A stretch of DNA of 64,000 nt from Variovorax paradoxus (GCF_902712855.1 NZ_LR743507.1:3706001-3770000); one strand, 5' to 3'. Positions 43,910 through 54,846 are shown, counted from the first letter of the stretch. Notes: a model not told the origin generated them from the letters alone. Made by a program: numbers and translations.

Positions 43910-45055
43910 ATGAACCGCAGCAGCACCGTCATCCCGATCTCCGCCCTCGGCCGCGCGCAACCCGCCGTCGCCGTGCCGGAGTCGGTCGTGCCTGCCACCG
44001 GCCTGCTCCAGGATCGCCTCGGCCGACCGCTGACCGACCTGCGCATCAGCGTGACCGACCGCTGCAACTTCCGTTGCAGCTACTGCATGCCCAAGGACGT
44101 GTTCGACAAGGACTACAAGTACCTGCCGCACAGCTCGCTGCTCAGCTTCGAGGAAATGACGCGGCTCGCCCGCCTGTTCGCAGGGCACGGCGTGCGCAAG
44201 ATTCGCCTGACCGGCGGCGAGCCCCTGCTGCGCAAGAACATCGAGGCGCTGGTGGAGCAGCTCGCTGCGATCCGCACGCCCGGCGGCGACCCGCTGGCGC
44301 TCACGCTCACCAGCAACGGCTCGCTGCTCGCACGCAAGGCGGCCGCGCTCAAGGCTGCAGGCCTGCACCGCGTCACGGTGAGCCTGGACAGCCTTGACGA
44401 CGCCGTATTCCGCCACATGAACGACGTCGACTTCCCGGTGGCCGACGTGCTGGCGGGCATCGACGCGGCGCTGGCCGCCGGGCTCGGGCCCGTCAAGGTC
44501 AACATGGTGGTCAAGCGCGGTACCAACGAGCAGGAGATCCTGCCGATGGCGCGCTACTTCCGGAACCACCACGGCGGCAAGGTGGTGCTGCGCTTCATCG
44601 AATACATGGACGTGGGCGCCACCAACGGCTGGCGCATGGACGAGGTGCTGCCCTCCTCGGATGTCATCGCGCGCATCCACGCCGAGTTTCCGCTCGTTCC
44701 GCTCGAGGCTTCCGCGCCCGGCGAAACCGCACAGCGCTGGGCCTATGCGGACGGCAGTGGCGAAATCGGCGTGATCAGCAGCGTGACCCGGGCCTTCTGC
44801 CACGACTGCAGCCGCGCCCGGCTGTCGACCGAAGGCAAGCTGTATCTGTGCCTGTTTGCCACCGCGGGCCACGACCTGCGCCCGCTGCTGCGCGGCGATG
44901 CGAGCGACGAAGACATCGCCTCGGCCATCGGCCACATCTGGCAGGGCCGTGCCGACCGCTATTCCGAACTGCGGGCCCTGCAAGGCCCCGACGACACCGG
45001 CAACGCCAGCGACAAGGCGCCGCGCCGCGTCGAGATGAGCTACATCGGCGGATGA
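43910..45055 (+). CDS. moaA: GTP 3',8-cyclase (radical SAM, molybdenum cofactor synthesis)
   Basis: First enzyme of molybdenum cofactor synthesis; converts GTP to 3',8-cyclo-7,8-dihydro-GTP. The 381 residues have the radical-SAM cluster CNFRCSYC near 50-57, RLTGGEPLLRKN, and the second cluster CHDCSRARLSTEGKLYLC near the C-terminus, ending SYIGG with the conserved terminal GG. Two starts are possible: the ATG at 43910 (chosen by family length) and an in-frame ATG at 43871; neither has a good ribosome-binding site. It overlaps mobA by four bases. Confidence 0.95.
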   Translation: MNRSSTVIPISALGRAQPAVAVPESVVPATGLLQDRLGRPLTDLRISVTDRCNFRCSYCMPKDVFDKDYKYLPHSSLLSFEEMTRLARLFAGHGVRKIRLTGGEPLLRKNIEALVEQLAAIRTPGGDPLALTLTSNGSLLARKAAALKAAGLHRVTVSLDSLDDAVFRHMNDVDFPVADVLAGIDAALAAGLGPVKVNMVVKRGTNEQEILPMARYFRNHHGGKVVLRFIEYMDVGATNGWRMDEVLPSSDVIARIHAEFPLVPLEASAPGETAQRWAYADGSGEIGVISSVTRAFCHDCSRARLSTEGKLYLCLFATAGHDLRPLLRGDASDEDIASAIGHIWQGRADRYSELRALQGPDDTGNASDKAPRRVEMSYIGG

Positions 45056-45705
45056 CGCAGGCGGCCGCCATGACCGCGCACGCCATCGCGCCTGCCGACA
45101 TCACGGGCTTGCTGCTGGCCGGCGGGCGCGGATCGCGCATGGGCGGCGTCGACAAGGGGTTGCAGCCGTTCAACGGCGAGCCCCTGGCGCTGCATGCCTT
45201 GCGGCGCCTGCGCCCGCAGGTCGGCGCGCTCATGGTCAATGCCAACCGCAACCTGCCCGACTACGAGGCCTTCGGCGTGCCGGTGTGGCCCGACAGCCTG
45301 GCGGACTATCCGGGCCCGCTGGCGGGTTTCCTGAGCGGCCTCTCGCACTGCGCCACGCCCTGGCTGCTGACGGTGCCGTGCGACACGCCGTTGTTTCCTC
45401 GCGACCTCGCGTCGCGCCTGGCCCGGGCCGCGGCCTCGGAGAACGCAGAGATCGCCATCGCCGCCGCGCCGGAAGCGTCTTCCGACAGCAGCGTGACGCT
45501 GCGGCCCCAGCCCGTCTTCTGCCTGCTGCGCGCCGGGCTGCACGACAGCCTTCGCCGCTACATCGAGGCCGGCGGCCGCAAGGTGCAGGCCTGGACCGCG
45601 CAGCACCGCACGGTGCGCGTGCCCTTCGACCGCCCTGGCGACGCGCCCGACGCTTTCATCAACGCCAACACCCTTGCCGAACTGCACGCCCTCGAGAACC
45701 GGTGA
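45052..45705 (+). CDS. mobA: molybdenum cofactor guanylyltransferase
   Basis: Attaches GMP to molybdopterin, giving the bis-MGD form of the cofactor. The 217-residue product has the nucleotidyl-transferase start TGLLLAGGRGSRMGGVDKGL near residues 16-35, then DYPGPLAGFLSGL, and PCDTPLF with the Mg-binding aspartate. It begins at an ATG overlapping the moaA stop (an in-frame ATG six codons later is possible). moeA starts five bases after its stop, forming a three-gene Moco operon. Confidence 0.93.
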   Translation: MTQAAAMTAHAIAPADITGLLLAGGRGSRMGGVDKGLQPFNGEPLALHALRRLRPQVGALMVNANRNLPDYEAFGVPVWPDSLADYPGPLAGFLSGLSHCATPWLLTVPCDTPLFPRDLASRLARAAASENAEIAIAAAPEASSDSSVTLRPQPVFCLLRAGLHDSLRRYIEAGGRKVQAWTAQHRTVRVPFDRPGDAPDAFINANTLAELHALENR

Positions 45706-45709
45706 GCCT

Positions 45710-47044
45710 ATGAGCCGCATTGCAGACATCGCCTCCGCCCTTCCGGGCTACGACGCCGCCGACCTGAGCGTCGAGGCTGTCCACGCCTTTCTCTCGCGGC
45801 TCGCCGCGTCCGCGGTGGTCACGCAGCGCGAGAGCGTCGCGCTGCTCGACGCGCTCGGCCGCGTGCTGGCCGAGGACATCGTCTCGCCCATCAGCGTGCC
45901 GCCGCACGACAACTCCGCCATGGACGGCTACGCCTTCGACGGCGCCGTGCTGCCGTGCGATGCGCCCAGCGACGCCTCGGTGAGCCTGCGCGTGGCGGGC
46001 ACGGCGCTGGCCGGCGCCACCTGGCGCGGCGCGCTGGGTGCCGGCGATGCGGTGCGCATCATGACGGGCGCGATGATGCCGGCGGGCCTGGACACCGTGA
46101 TCCCGCAGGAGTTCTGCAAGGTCGACGGCGACCGCGTCAGCTTTCCGGCGCGCGTGCTGCGCCGCGGCGACAACCGGCGCCTCGCGGGCGAAGACCTGAT
46201 GCAGGGCCAGCCCGCGCTGCGACGCGGCGAACGGCTGTCGCCCGCCGCGCTCGGCATGATCGCCAGCCTCGGCCTGCCGGGCGTGAACGTGCTGCGGCGC
46301 CTGCGGGTCGCGTACTTCTCGACGGGCGACGAAATCCTGAGCGTCGGCGAGGCCCCGCGCGAGGGCGCGGTGTACGACAGCAACCGCTACACCGTGTTCG
46401 GCCTGCTCACGAAGCTGGGCTGCGAGGTGATCGACCTCGGACTGGTCCGCGACGACCCCGCCACGCTGGCCGCCACGCTGCAACGCGCCGCCCGCGAAGC
46501 CGACGCCATCGTCACCAGCGGCGGCGTCAGCGCGGGCGCGGCGGACCACACGCGCGACGTGATGCAACAGCTGGGCGACATGGCCTTCTGGCGCGTCGCC
46601 ATGCGCCCGGGGCGGCCGCTGGCCGTGGGGCTCATCCCTCGTGCCATCTCTCGTGCCATCCCGGATGAACCCGCGCCGCAGCCGGCGCTGCTGTTCGGCC
46701 TGCCCGGCAACCCGGTGGCCGTGATGGTGACCTTTCTGGCCTTCGTGCGGCCGGCCCTGCTGCGCATGATGGGTTGCCACGAAACGGCCTGCGCCCCGCC
46801 GCCCCTGCTGCGCGCGCGCAGCAAGGGCCCCATCCGCAAGAAGCCGGGCCGCACCGAGTACCAGCGCGGCTTCGTCAAGCCAGTGGCCGGCGCGTTGCCG
46901 GAAGTGACCGTGGCCGCCAACCAGGGCTCAGGCGTGCTGAGCTCGATGGTCGAGGCCAACGGCCTCGTGGTGCTGCACCACGCGCAAGGCAGCGTCGCGC
47001 CGGGCGACGAGGTCGATGTGATGGTGTTCGACGGGGCGATCTGA
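45710..47044 (+). CDS. moeA: molybdopterin molybdenumtransferase
   Basis: Inserts molybdate into adenylated molybdopterin. The 444 residues carry PPHDNSAMDGYAF near 58-70, VIPQEF, the ADDHxxD-type turn around IVTSGGVSAGAADHTRD, LPGNPVAVMVTF and a C-terminal domain. It is somewhat longer than E. coli MoeA, partly because of an insertion containing the near-duplicated PRAISRAI (46631-46665). It is the third gene of the moaA-mobA-moeA operon and could supply the molybdoenzyme encoded at the window start, though that link is inferred only from function. Confidence 0.93.
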   Translation: MSRIADIASALPGYDAADLSVEAVHAFLSRLAASAVVTQRESVALLDALGRVLAEDIVSPISVPPHDNSAMDGYAFDGAVLPCDAPSDASVSLRVAGTALAGATWRGALGAGDAVRIMTGAMMPAGLDTVIPQEFCKVDGDRVSFPARVLRRGDNRRLAGEDLMQGQPALRRGERLSPAALGMIASLGLPGVNVLRRLRVAYFSTGDEILSVGEAPREGAVYDSNRYTVFGLLTKLGCEVIDLGLVRDDPATLAATLQRAAREADAIVTSGGVSAGAADHTRDVMQQLGDMAFWRVAMRPGRPLAVGLIPRAISRAIPDEPAPQPALLFGLPGNPVAVMVTFLAFVRPALLRMMGCHETACAPPPLLRARSKGPIRKKPGRTEYQRGFVKPVAGALPEVTVAANQGSGVLSSMVEANGLVVLHHAQGSVAPGDEVDVMVFDGAI

Positions 47045-47054
47045 GCCGGGCCGG

Positions 47055-47561
47055 CTAGCCTCGCGACCCCTCGTCTTGGGCCTGCTCATCGAGCGCCCGC
47101 TCCTCCAGCCGGGTGACCACCTGCTGCGCCAGGAAGCGCAGCTGCTCGAGCGCCTCCGGGCTGATCTCGCGCGGCCGGGTGTCGATCACGCAGACCGTGC
47201 CCAGCGCCTCGCCGTTGCGCATCACCAGCGGCGCGCCCGCGTAGAAGCGGATGCTGGGGTCGCCCGTGACCAGTGGGTTGGCCTTGAAGCGCTCGTCGGC
47301 CAGCGCGTCGTTGACCACCATCACCTGGTCAGGCACCTGGATGGCATACGCGCAGAACGCATGCTCCCGGGGCGTTTGCGCCGCGTTCAGGCCCACGCGC
47401 GACTTGAACCACTGCCGCCGCTCGTCGATCAGCGAAATGAGCGCGATCGGCGTGCCGCACATCTGGGCCGCGAGGCGGGTGATTTCGTCGTAGGCAGCCT
47501 CTTCGCTCGTGTCGAGGATGGCCACTCGGCGCAGTTCCGCCAGTCGGGTGATTTCGGTCAT
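47055..47561 (-). CDS. GAF-domain sensor protein
   Basis: A 168-residue cytoplasmic protein made almost entirely of one GAF domain (about residues 18-155), with MCGTPIALISLIDERRQWFKSRVGL, FCAYAIQ and LGTVCVIDTRPREIS typical of the subset found in two-component and cyclic-di-GMP signalling proteins. No output domain is attached, so it is either a free sensor subunit or a truncated relic. It is convergent with moeA (ten bases) and starts 28 bases downstream of the acetamidase gene, on the same strand. Confidence 0.8.
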   Translation of the reverse strand: MTEITRLAELRRVAILDTSEEAAYDEITRLAAQMCGTPIALISLIDERRQWFKSRVGLNAAQTPREHAFCAYAIQVPDQVMVVNDALADERFKANPLVTGDPSIRFYAGAPLVMRNGEALGTVCVIDTRPREISPEALEQLRFLAQQVVTRLEERALDEQAQDEGSRG

Positions 47562-47589
47562 GCAGCGATTATCAGGCCCTCGAAATTAT

Positions 47590-48579
47590 TCATGGCGCCA
47601 GGTACGTCTTCGAAATGCCCGCGCCCACCGTGTACTTCGGGTCCACGAAGTTGCCCAGGCGCACCTTGCCGCACTGGCTCAGCATCATGTAGGCGTCCCA
47701 GCGGTCAAAGCCGTATTCGGCCTCCATCCAGAGCACCAGTTCCTTGTAGGCGATTCGGGTCGCGTCCTCCAGCGGCCGGGCGCTGCCGATGGCCATGATC
47801 ATCTCGGCCGTTTCCAGCCGCGGCCATTCGAGCCGCCAGCCCTTGATGAGGTCGACACGGATGGTCGTGAGGCTCGGGTACTCCACCGCCGTGCCGCAGA
47901 CCTCGCCGTCGCCCTGGCAGGCGTGCGCGTCGCCGATGAACAGCCGCGCGCCCGCGGTGCGCACCGGCAGGTAGGTGATGCTGCCGGGCCCCATGTCGGG
48001 CAGGTCCATGTTGCCGCCGTGCTGGTCGGGCGTGAGGCTGTTGATGGAGTCGATCTCGGGCGAGCAGCTCAGCGTGCCGATGTGCGGCCTGTAGGGCAGC
48101 GTCACGCGCTTGCTCCAGTACACGCCCTCCTCGTCAACGTCGATCTTGCGGGTGATCTCGGGCAGCGGCGCATTCAGCAGCGCCGTGAAGGCCGTGCCGC
48201 TGAGCGCGCCGAACTCCGGGATCATGCAGCAGGTGCCGCGCGGATTCGGCCCGCGCGGCGCCATCGACTCGATGTGCACCGCCAGCGTGTCGCCGAGCTC
48301 GGCGCCCTCGACCATGATCGGCCCGTTCTGCGGGTTCACGAAGGGCATGGTCAGCACCTTCGAGGGCAGGTCCTGCTCGGTCCTGACCTTGCCGTCGAAG
48401 GCGTCGCGCGTTTCCACCACGATGCGGTCGCCGGGCTTCACCGTCATCACCGCACTGGAATACGGGCCGATGGTGAAGTGGAAGGTGCCCTGCTTCGCCT
48501 CGGTGAGTTCGTGCGTGGCGATGCTGCGTTCGCGGCCCGCGCCGCGCGTGTGCATGATCGACCGGTCGAGCCAGCTCAT
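47590..48579 (-). CDS. acetamidase/formamidase family amidohydrolase
   Basis: A 329-residue FmdA/AmdA-type enzyme hydrolysing short-chain amides to ammonia and a carboxylate. Family landmarks include a beta-rich core with PFVNPQNGPIMVEGAELGD, the metal-site segment IGDAHACQGDGEVCG (about 218-232), GGNMDLPDMGPGS and the terminal region with AYMMLSQCG. It is the last gene of the amide operon, 13 bases after the ABC ATPase gene, and is consistent with import of amides by that transporter. Substrate (formamide versus acetamide) cannot be read from sequence. Confidence 0.85.
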   Translation of the reverse strand: MSWLDRSIMHTRGAGRERSIATHELTEAKQGTFHFTIGPYSSAVMTVKPGDRIVVETRDAFDGKVRTEQDLPSKVLTMPFVNPQNGPIMVEGAELGDTLAVHIESMAPRGPNPRGTCCMIPEFGALSGTAFTALLNAPLPEITRKIDVDEEGVYWSKRVTLPYRPHIGTLSCSPEIDSINSLTPDQHGGNMDLPDMGPGSITYLPVRTAGARLFIGDAHACQGDGEVCGTAVEYPSLTTIRVDLIKGWRLEWPRLETAEMIMAIGSARPLEDATRIAYKELVLWMEAEYGFDRWDAYMMLSQCGKVRLGNFVDPKYTVGAGISKTYLAP

Positions 48580-48592
48580 GGGTGTTGTCCTT

Positions 48593-49303
48593 TCAGATCA
48601 TCAGGTGGTTGCGCACGGTCTGCGCGTTCATGCGGCCGGACTCGATGAGCCCCACCACGCGCCCCTTCTCCATCACGTAGGCGCGCTCGCCCACGTCGAG
48701 GATGGTGTCCAGGTTCTGCTCGACGAACAGGATCGTCGTGCCCAGGTCGCGGCGGATGGCGCGCAGCACATCGCAGATCAGCTGCACGATCGAAGGCTGG
48801 ATGCCCTCCGACGGCTCGTCCAGCAGCATCAGCGCCGGGTTGCCCACCAGCGCGCGGCCGATGGCCAGCTGCTGCTGCTCGCCGCCCGACATGGTGCCGG
48901 CGAGCTGGTTGCGCCGCTCGGCCAGGCGCGGAAAGTACTGGTAGACCAGATCGGGCAGCTTCTTGCCGCCCGGCCCGCCGACCAGTTCGCCCACCATCAG
49001 GTTCTCCGCCACCGTCATGCGCGCGAACACCTCGCGCCCCTGCGGCACGTAGCCGATGCCCAGGCGCGCCCGCGCGTCGCTGGAAAGCGCGGCGATCTCC
49101 TGGCCGCGCAGGTGCACGCTGCCGCCGCGCGTGCGCAGCAGGCCCATCAGGCAGCGCATGGTGGTGGTCTTGCCCACGCCGTTGCGCCCGATCAGGCTCA
49201 CGATCTCGCCCTTGCGCACCGTGAGGTCCACGCCCTGCAGGATCGGCGTGGCGCCGTAGCTTGCGCGCAGGCCCTTCACGTCGAGGACGATGTCAGTGCT
49301 CAT
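48593..49303 (-). CDS. branched-chain/urea-type ABC importer ATPase (LivF/UrtE-like)
   Basis: A 236-residue ATPase. Walker A GRNGVGKTT (about 37-45), signature MSGGEQQQLAIGRAL and Walker B LMLLDEPSEGIQPSIV are present. GRNGVGKTT and GYVPQGREVFARMTV resemble the UrtE subgroup. It starts 11 bases inside the preceding ATPase gene and 13 bases before the acetamidase. It is one of two ATPases of a LivFGHM-type importer, here probably for urea or short amides given the gene neighbours. Confidence 0.9.
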   Translation of the reverse strand: MSTDIVLDVKGLRASYGATPILQGVDLTVRKGEIVSLIGRNGVGKTTTMRCLMGLLRTRGGSVHLRGQEIAALSSDARARLGIGYVPQGREVFARMTVAENLMVGELVGGPGGKKLPDLVYQYFPRLAERRNQLAGTMSGGEQQQLAIGRALVGNPALMLLDEPSEGIQPSIVQLICDVLRAIRRDLGTTILFVEQNLDTILDVGERAYVMEKGRVVGLIESGRMNAQTVRNHLMI

Positions 49304-50018
49304 GTGTCTTCCCCAGGTAGATCTCGGCCACGCGCGGATCGGCGATGACCTCGCCGATGGAGCCCTCGGCGAACACCTTGCCGAAATGCAGCACCGTCAC
49401 GCGCTGCGCGATCTGGCGGATGAAGGCCATGTCGTGCTCCACCACCAGCACCGTCATGCCCTCGGCGTTGAGCTTCTGGATCAGCTCGCCCGTCCTGAAG
49501 GTTTCCTCTGGCGACAGGCCCGCGGTGGGCTCGTCCATGAGCAGCAGCACGGGCTTGAGCGCCAGCGCCATGCCGATCTCCAGCCACTGCTGCTGGCCGT
49601 GCGCCAGTTCGCCGGCGGGCTTGGCCGCGTCCGCGGCGAGGTCGAGCAGCGCAAGCAGCCGGTCTTCCTCGCGCGTAAGCTCCGCACGCCCCTTCACGTG
49701 GTGCTGCAGCGCGATGTGGATGTTCTGGCGCACCGGCAGCTCCTTGAACACGCTGGGCGCCTGCATCTTGATGCTCATGCCCTGCTGCACGCGCTGGAAC
49801 GGACGCTGGCGCGTCACGTCCTGGCCCTGGAAGGCGATATGGCCCGAGGTGGCCTCGTGCGTGCCCACGATCAGCTTGAACAGCGTGCTCTTGCCCGCGC
49901 CGTTGGGCCCGATGAGACAGTGGATCTCGCCCTGCTTCACCGACAGGTCGACATCCGACACGGCCGCGTGGCCGCCGAAGTGCTTGCTGAGCGAGCGGGT
50001 CTGCAGCAGTGCGGTCAT
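49293..50018 (-). CDS. branched-chain/urea-type ABC importer ATPase (LivG/UrtD-like)
   Basis: A 241-residue ATPase with Walker A GPNGAGKST, Walker B LLLMDEPTAGLSPEET and a diverged signature, AHGQQQWLEIGMALA in place of LSGGQ. The same AHGQ/SHGQ form is seen in UrtD of urea transporters. That supports urea/amide rather than leucine uptake. The ATG at 50018 overlaps the permease stop by four bases, and its own stop overlaps the next ATPase gene by 11 bases, so the operon is tightly coupled. Confidence 0.9.
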   Translation of the reverse strand: MTALLQTRSLSKHFGGHAAVSDVDLSVKQGEIHCLIGPNGAGKSTLFKLIVGTHEATSGHIAFQGQDVTRQRPFQRVQQGMSIKMQAPSVFKELPVRQNIHIALQHHVKGRAELTREEDRLLALLDLAADAAKPAGELAHGQQQWLEIGMALALKPVLLLMDEPTAGLSPEETFRTGELIQKLNAEGMTVLVVEHDMAFIRQIAQRVTVLHFGKVFAEGSIGEVIADPRVAEIYLGKTHEH

Positions 50019-51118
50019 GCGCGCACCTCCTGCCCGTCCGGCACGGACTCGACAGCCGCCTGGACGGCGCGATTCTTCACCGCACCGCCGCGCCGCTCGA
50101 ACACGCGCCGCACCGCCTGCACCACGCCGATGACGAAGCCCTGCGGCGCCAGCATCACCGTGCACAGCAGCATCGCGCCCATCAGCAGCAAGGCCGCCTG
50201 CTGGCTGTACAACGTGATGGTCTGGAATGCCCACAGCACCAGGAACGATCCGACCAGCGTGGCCGTGATGTCCCCGCGCCCCGAGAACGCCACCCACACG
50301 ATCGGCATCGCGGCCGCCGGCAGTCCGATGCTCGCGGGCGTGATGAACTGGCCCCACGAGGTATAGAGCACGCCGCTCAGCCCCGCCAGCGCCGAACCGA
50401 TCACGAAGGTGGCCAGCTGGTACTTGCGCACGTCGTAGCCCAGCAGCTCGGCGCGCTGCGGGTCTTCGCGCACCGCGACGATCACGTTGCCGAAACGCGA
50501 GTTCAGCAGCATGCGCAGGCCGAGGTACACGGCCAGGATCAGCCCCACCACCAGGTAGTAGAGCGGTATGCCCTCGAAGTACAGCGTCTCGCCGCCGGTC
50601 CACGGCAGGTTGAGCGGCGCCATGTCCTTCATGCCGTTGAAGCCGTTGAGCCGCGCGCTGCCGATGTGCCATTCGGGCCCGGCCGTCTGCCCGAGGAAGA
50701 AAGCCAGCACCAGCGTGGCCGACAGCGTGACGATGCCGAAGAACACGCCGCCCACGCGCCCCCAGATCATGAAGTAGCCGAGCACCGCCGCGGCCAGCGC
50801 CGCCAGCAGCAGCGCCAGCAACAGGGCCAGGAAGGTCGTGCCCGCCTCGCCGCCCAGGTTGATGGCCAGCACGCCGTAGCCGTAGCCCGCGATGCCGAAG
50901 AACAGCGTCTGCCCGAAGGACAGCATGCCGCCGTAGCCCCATACCAGGCACAGGCCCATGGCCATGAAGGTCCAGGTCAGCAGGTAGGCCATGTTGCCCA
51001 CGTCGTAGGCGTCGGCCACCAGCGGGTAGAGCAGCACCGCGGCGAGCACTGCCAGGAAGGGAAGCCAGAAGGCGCGCGTGCTGCCGAGCGTCTGCGGGCC
51101 GTTGATGAGTTGGAACAT
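50015..51118 (-). CDS. branched-chain/urea-type ABC importer permease (LivM/UrtC-like)
   Basis: A 367-residue permease with about nine to ten hydrophobic helices. The family's cytoplasmic loop GYDVRKYQLATFVIGSALAGLSG is present, with the coupling region FGNVIVAVREDPQRAELLGYD before it. The start MFQLINGPQTL at 51118 is chosen by homology; upstream codons only overlap the next gene. It is one of the two membrane subunits of the importer and overlaps the LivG-like ATPase gene by four bases. Confidence 0.9.
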   Translation of the reverse strand: MFQLINGPQTLGSTRAFWLPFLAVLAAVLLYPLVADAYDVGNMAYLLTWTFMAMGLCLVWGYGGMLSFGQTLFFGIAGYGYGVLAINLGGEAGTTFLALLLALLLAALAAAVLGYFMIWGRVGGVFFGIVTLSATLVLAFFLGQTAGPEWHIGSARLNGFNGMKDMAPLNLPWTGGETLYFEGIPLYYLVVGLILAVYLGLRMLLNSRFGNVIVAVREDPQRAELLGYDVRKYQLATFVIGSALAGLSGVLYTSWGQFITPASIGLPAAAMPIVWVAFSGRGDITATLVGSFLVLWAFQTITLYSQQAALLLMGAMLLCTVMLAPQGFVIGVVQAVRRVFERRGGAVKNRAVQAAVESVPDGQEVRA

Positions 51119-51146
51119 GCGATGCGACTCCGTCGTTTCAGCGTGG

Positions 51147-52013
51147 TCAGCGTGTCTTGCGGGCGAGCCAGCCCGAGACGCCCTCGGGCAGGATGCGGAT
51201 GACAACGATCACCGCGAGCAGCATGCCGATCTGCCCGACGATCTGGCCGCCCCAGCCGTTCAGCCCGGTGCGGATCACCGCCAGCAGGATGCCCGCCGGC
51301 GCGGTGCCCAGCAGCACGTTGGCGCCGCCCACGACCACGGTGACGAAGCTCTCGACCAGGAAGGCCGCGCCCATCGTCGGGATCAGGGTCATGGTGGGCG
51401 CGTAGAGCGCGCCGCACAGCCCGGCCAGCGCCGCGCCGATGCCGAAGCTCAGCGCATACACCCGCCCCACCCGCACGCCGGTGGCCTGCGCGATCGCGGC
51501 GTTCTGCATCGTCGCGCGCGCATGCACGCCGAAGCGGGTGCGCATGAAGACGATGTAGATGCCGGCCAGCACCGCCACGGACGCCGCGAACAGCACCATG
51601 CGATAGACCGAGAAGGTGTAGCCCCCCACCACGAAGCTGCCTTCGGGCGTGCCGATGCCGGCCACCGAGGAACCCACCGTCAGCAGCATGCCCTGCGTGA
51701 CGATCAGGCTCAGGCCCCAGGTGGCGAGCAGCGAATCGAGCGGGCGCTTGTACAGCTTGCGCACCAGGCTCCACTCGAGCAGCACGCCGGCCAGCCCCGC
51801 GGCCAGCGTGCCGCACAGCTGCGCGAGCGGCAGCGGAAAGCCTGCATGCACCAGGCCCACAGTCACGTAGGCGCCGCACATGATGAACTCGCCATGGGCC
51901 ATGTTGATCACGCCCATCATCCCGAACACGATCGCCAGGCCGGCGGCCGACAGGATGAGGAACGCGAACACGTCCGCGAACTGGTAGAAGAACGAAAAGA
52001 CTTCGGCGAACAC
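51147..52013 (-). CDS. branched-chain/urea-type ABC importer permease (LivH/UrtB-like)
   Basis: A 288-residue permease with about eight helices. It has a MAHGEFIMCGAYVTVGLVH-type segment near residue 38 (NMAHGEF is conserved in this family), GVHARATMQNAAIAQATGVRV as the EAA-like loop and AFLVESFVTVVVGGANVLLGT near the end. The start is GTG at 52013, with GAGGA nine bases upstream. It follows the substrate-binding protein gene by 25 bases. Confidence 0.9.
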   Translation of the reverse strand: MFAEVFSFFYQFADVFAFLILSAAGLAIVFGMMGVINMAHGEFIMCGAYVTVGLVHAGFPLPLAQLCGTLAAGLAGVLLEWSLVRKLYKRPLDSLLATWGLSLIVTQGMLLTVGSSVAGIGTPEGSFVVGGYTFSVYRMVLFAASVAVLAGIYIVFMRTRFGVHARATMQNAAIAQATGVRVGRVYALSFGIGAALAGLCGALYAPTMTLIPTMGAAFLVESFVTVVVGGANVLLGTAPAGILLAVIRTGLNGWGGQIVGQIGMLLAVIVVIRILPEGVSGWLARKTR

Positions 52014-52038
52014 CGCGTTGTCCTCGGCGCGCGCGGGG

Positions 52039-53262
52039 TCAGGACTTCTTCGGCAGGTCGGACGGCGTGTACTGCTTCCTGTCGTTGCTCTTCGTCAGGT
52101 CGCAGCCGATCTTGCCCAGCCAGTACGGCTGGATGGTCCCGTAGTCCTTCAGCACGCTGACCTTGTGCTTGTCGTCCACCGCGATCAGGCGCATCTGGTG
52201 CGAGGCGTGCTGGCTCTTGGGGTCGATGCAGACCTTGCCCTCGGCCGCGTCGATGCAGGCCTCGCCGGCCGCGATCACCTTGCGCAGGTCGGCCAGCTTG
52301 GTCGACTTGGCCTTCTCCACCATCGTCTTGTAGATGTAGAGCGCGTTGTAGGCGTTGTAGCCCATGTCGTTGATGTACGGCTCGCTGGGGAACTTGGCGT
52401 GCCAGCGCTTCTTGAAGTCGGCGGCGGCGGGCGAGTCGATTTCCTCGAACCAGTTGGCCGTGGCGTGCATGCGGTTGAGCGCTGGCGGCGCGAAGCGCTT
52501 GTGCTCGAAGCCCAGCATCACCTTCACCGACGAGCCCATGGGCAGGTTCAGCTTGGCGGCCGCGGCCTGCTCGAAGAACGAGTCCTGCGCGGCGCCCACG
52601 TTGAGCATCAGCAGCCAGTCCGGCTTGGCCTTCTGGATGTTCTGGATGGTCTGCGCGAACTGGGACACGCCCAGCGGAATGAACTCCTCGCCCACCACGG
52701 TGCCGCCGAGGTCCTTCAGGATGGTGCGGTTCCACTCGGCGCTGATCTGGCCGAAGTTGTAGTCGGCCGCCACCACGTACACCTTCTTGCCGAACTTCTC
52801 GACCATGTACGGAATGAGCGTGGAGAACTGCTGCTCGGGCACCGCACCCATGCTGATCATGTTGGCGTCGCACACGCCGCCTTCGTACTGGTTGGTGTAG
52901 AAGTACGGCGTCTGCGTGCGGTCGACGATGGGGCGCACCGCCTCGCGCGAGGCCGAGGTGATGCCGCCGATGAGCACGTCGACCTTGTCCTTGCTCAGCA
53001 GGCGCCGCGTGAACTCCTGGTAGCGGGCGTTGTCACCCTGCGGGTCGAGGTGGATCAGCTCGACCTGCCGGCCCATGATGCCGCCGGCCTTGTTGATCTC
53101 CTCCACGGCCAGCTGGGAGCCGTTGAGCTTGGGCTTGCCCATGAAGGCGAGGTCGCCCGAGACGTCTTCCATCAGGCCGACCTTCAGCGGATCGGCGGCC
53201 CATGCGGAGGTGGCGATCGCCACCGAGCAACCCAGGGAGAAAAGCGCGTGACGTAGTTTCAT
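52039..53262 (-). CDS. ABC substrate-binding protein, urea/short-chain amide type
   Basis: A 407-residue periplasmic binding protein. The signal peptide ends about residue 22 (TSAWA), then the type I periplasmic fold starts PLKVGLMEDVSGDLAFMGKP. Landmarks such as PYFYTNQYEGGVCDANMISMG, YNFGQISAEW and GEEFIPLGVSQF resemble the AmiC/UrtA/FmdD group that binds amides or urea rather than branched-chain amino acids. A C-terminal extra domain contains two cysteine pairs. It lies between the two amidases and the permeases, as expected for capture of their substrates or for export control. Confidence 0.88.
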   Translation of the reverse strand: MKLRHALFSLGCSVAIATSAWAADPLKVGLMEDVSGDLAFMGKPKLNGSQLAVEEINKAGGIMGRQVELIHLDPQGDNARYQEFTRRLLSKDKVDVLIGGITSASREAVRPIVDRTQTPYFYTNQYEGGVCDANMISMGAVPEQQFSTLIPYMVEKFGKKVYVVAADYNFGQISAEWNRTILKDLGGTVVGEEFIPLGVSQFAQTIQNIQKAKPDWLLMLNVGAAQDSFFEQAAAAKLNLPMGSSVKVMLGFEHKRFAPPALNRMHATANWFEEIDSPAAADFKKRWHAKFPSEPYINDMGYNAYNALYIYKTMVEKAKSTKLADLRKVIAAGEACIDAAEGKVCIDPKSQHASHQMRLIAVDDKHKVSVLKDYGTIQPYWLGKIGCDLTKSNDRKQYTPSDLPKKS

Positions 53263-53306
53263 GGTGATGTGCTTTCGAGGGATGTGACGAAGAAAACGTT
53301 GGGGGT

Positions 53307-54707
<1,401 letters not shown>

Positions 54708-54846
54708 GGCGGGAGGACTCCGTTCGTTGTGAAGAGAATGGCTCTGGAAGCGCGTTGGACACAGATACCGAAGTTATCGGCCGGCCGCCGCCGGCGCTTT
54801 GCTCACAGTGCCATCGCGATGTGCTGGTTCGGTCAGCCGGTGGCTT
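54708..54846. other. gap between the two amidase genes
   Basis: No gene or convincing regulatory motif is visible in these 139 bases. The operon may be continuous across it, or the downstream amidase/transporter genes may have a separate promoter here; I found no strong -35/-10 pair. Confidence 0.3.
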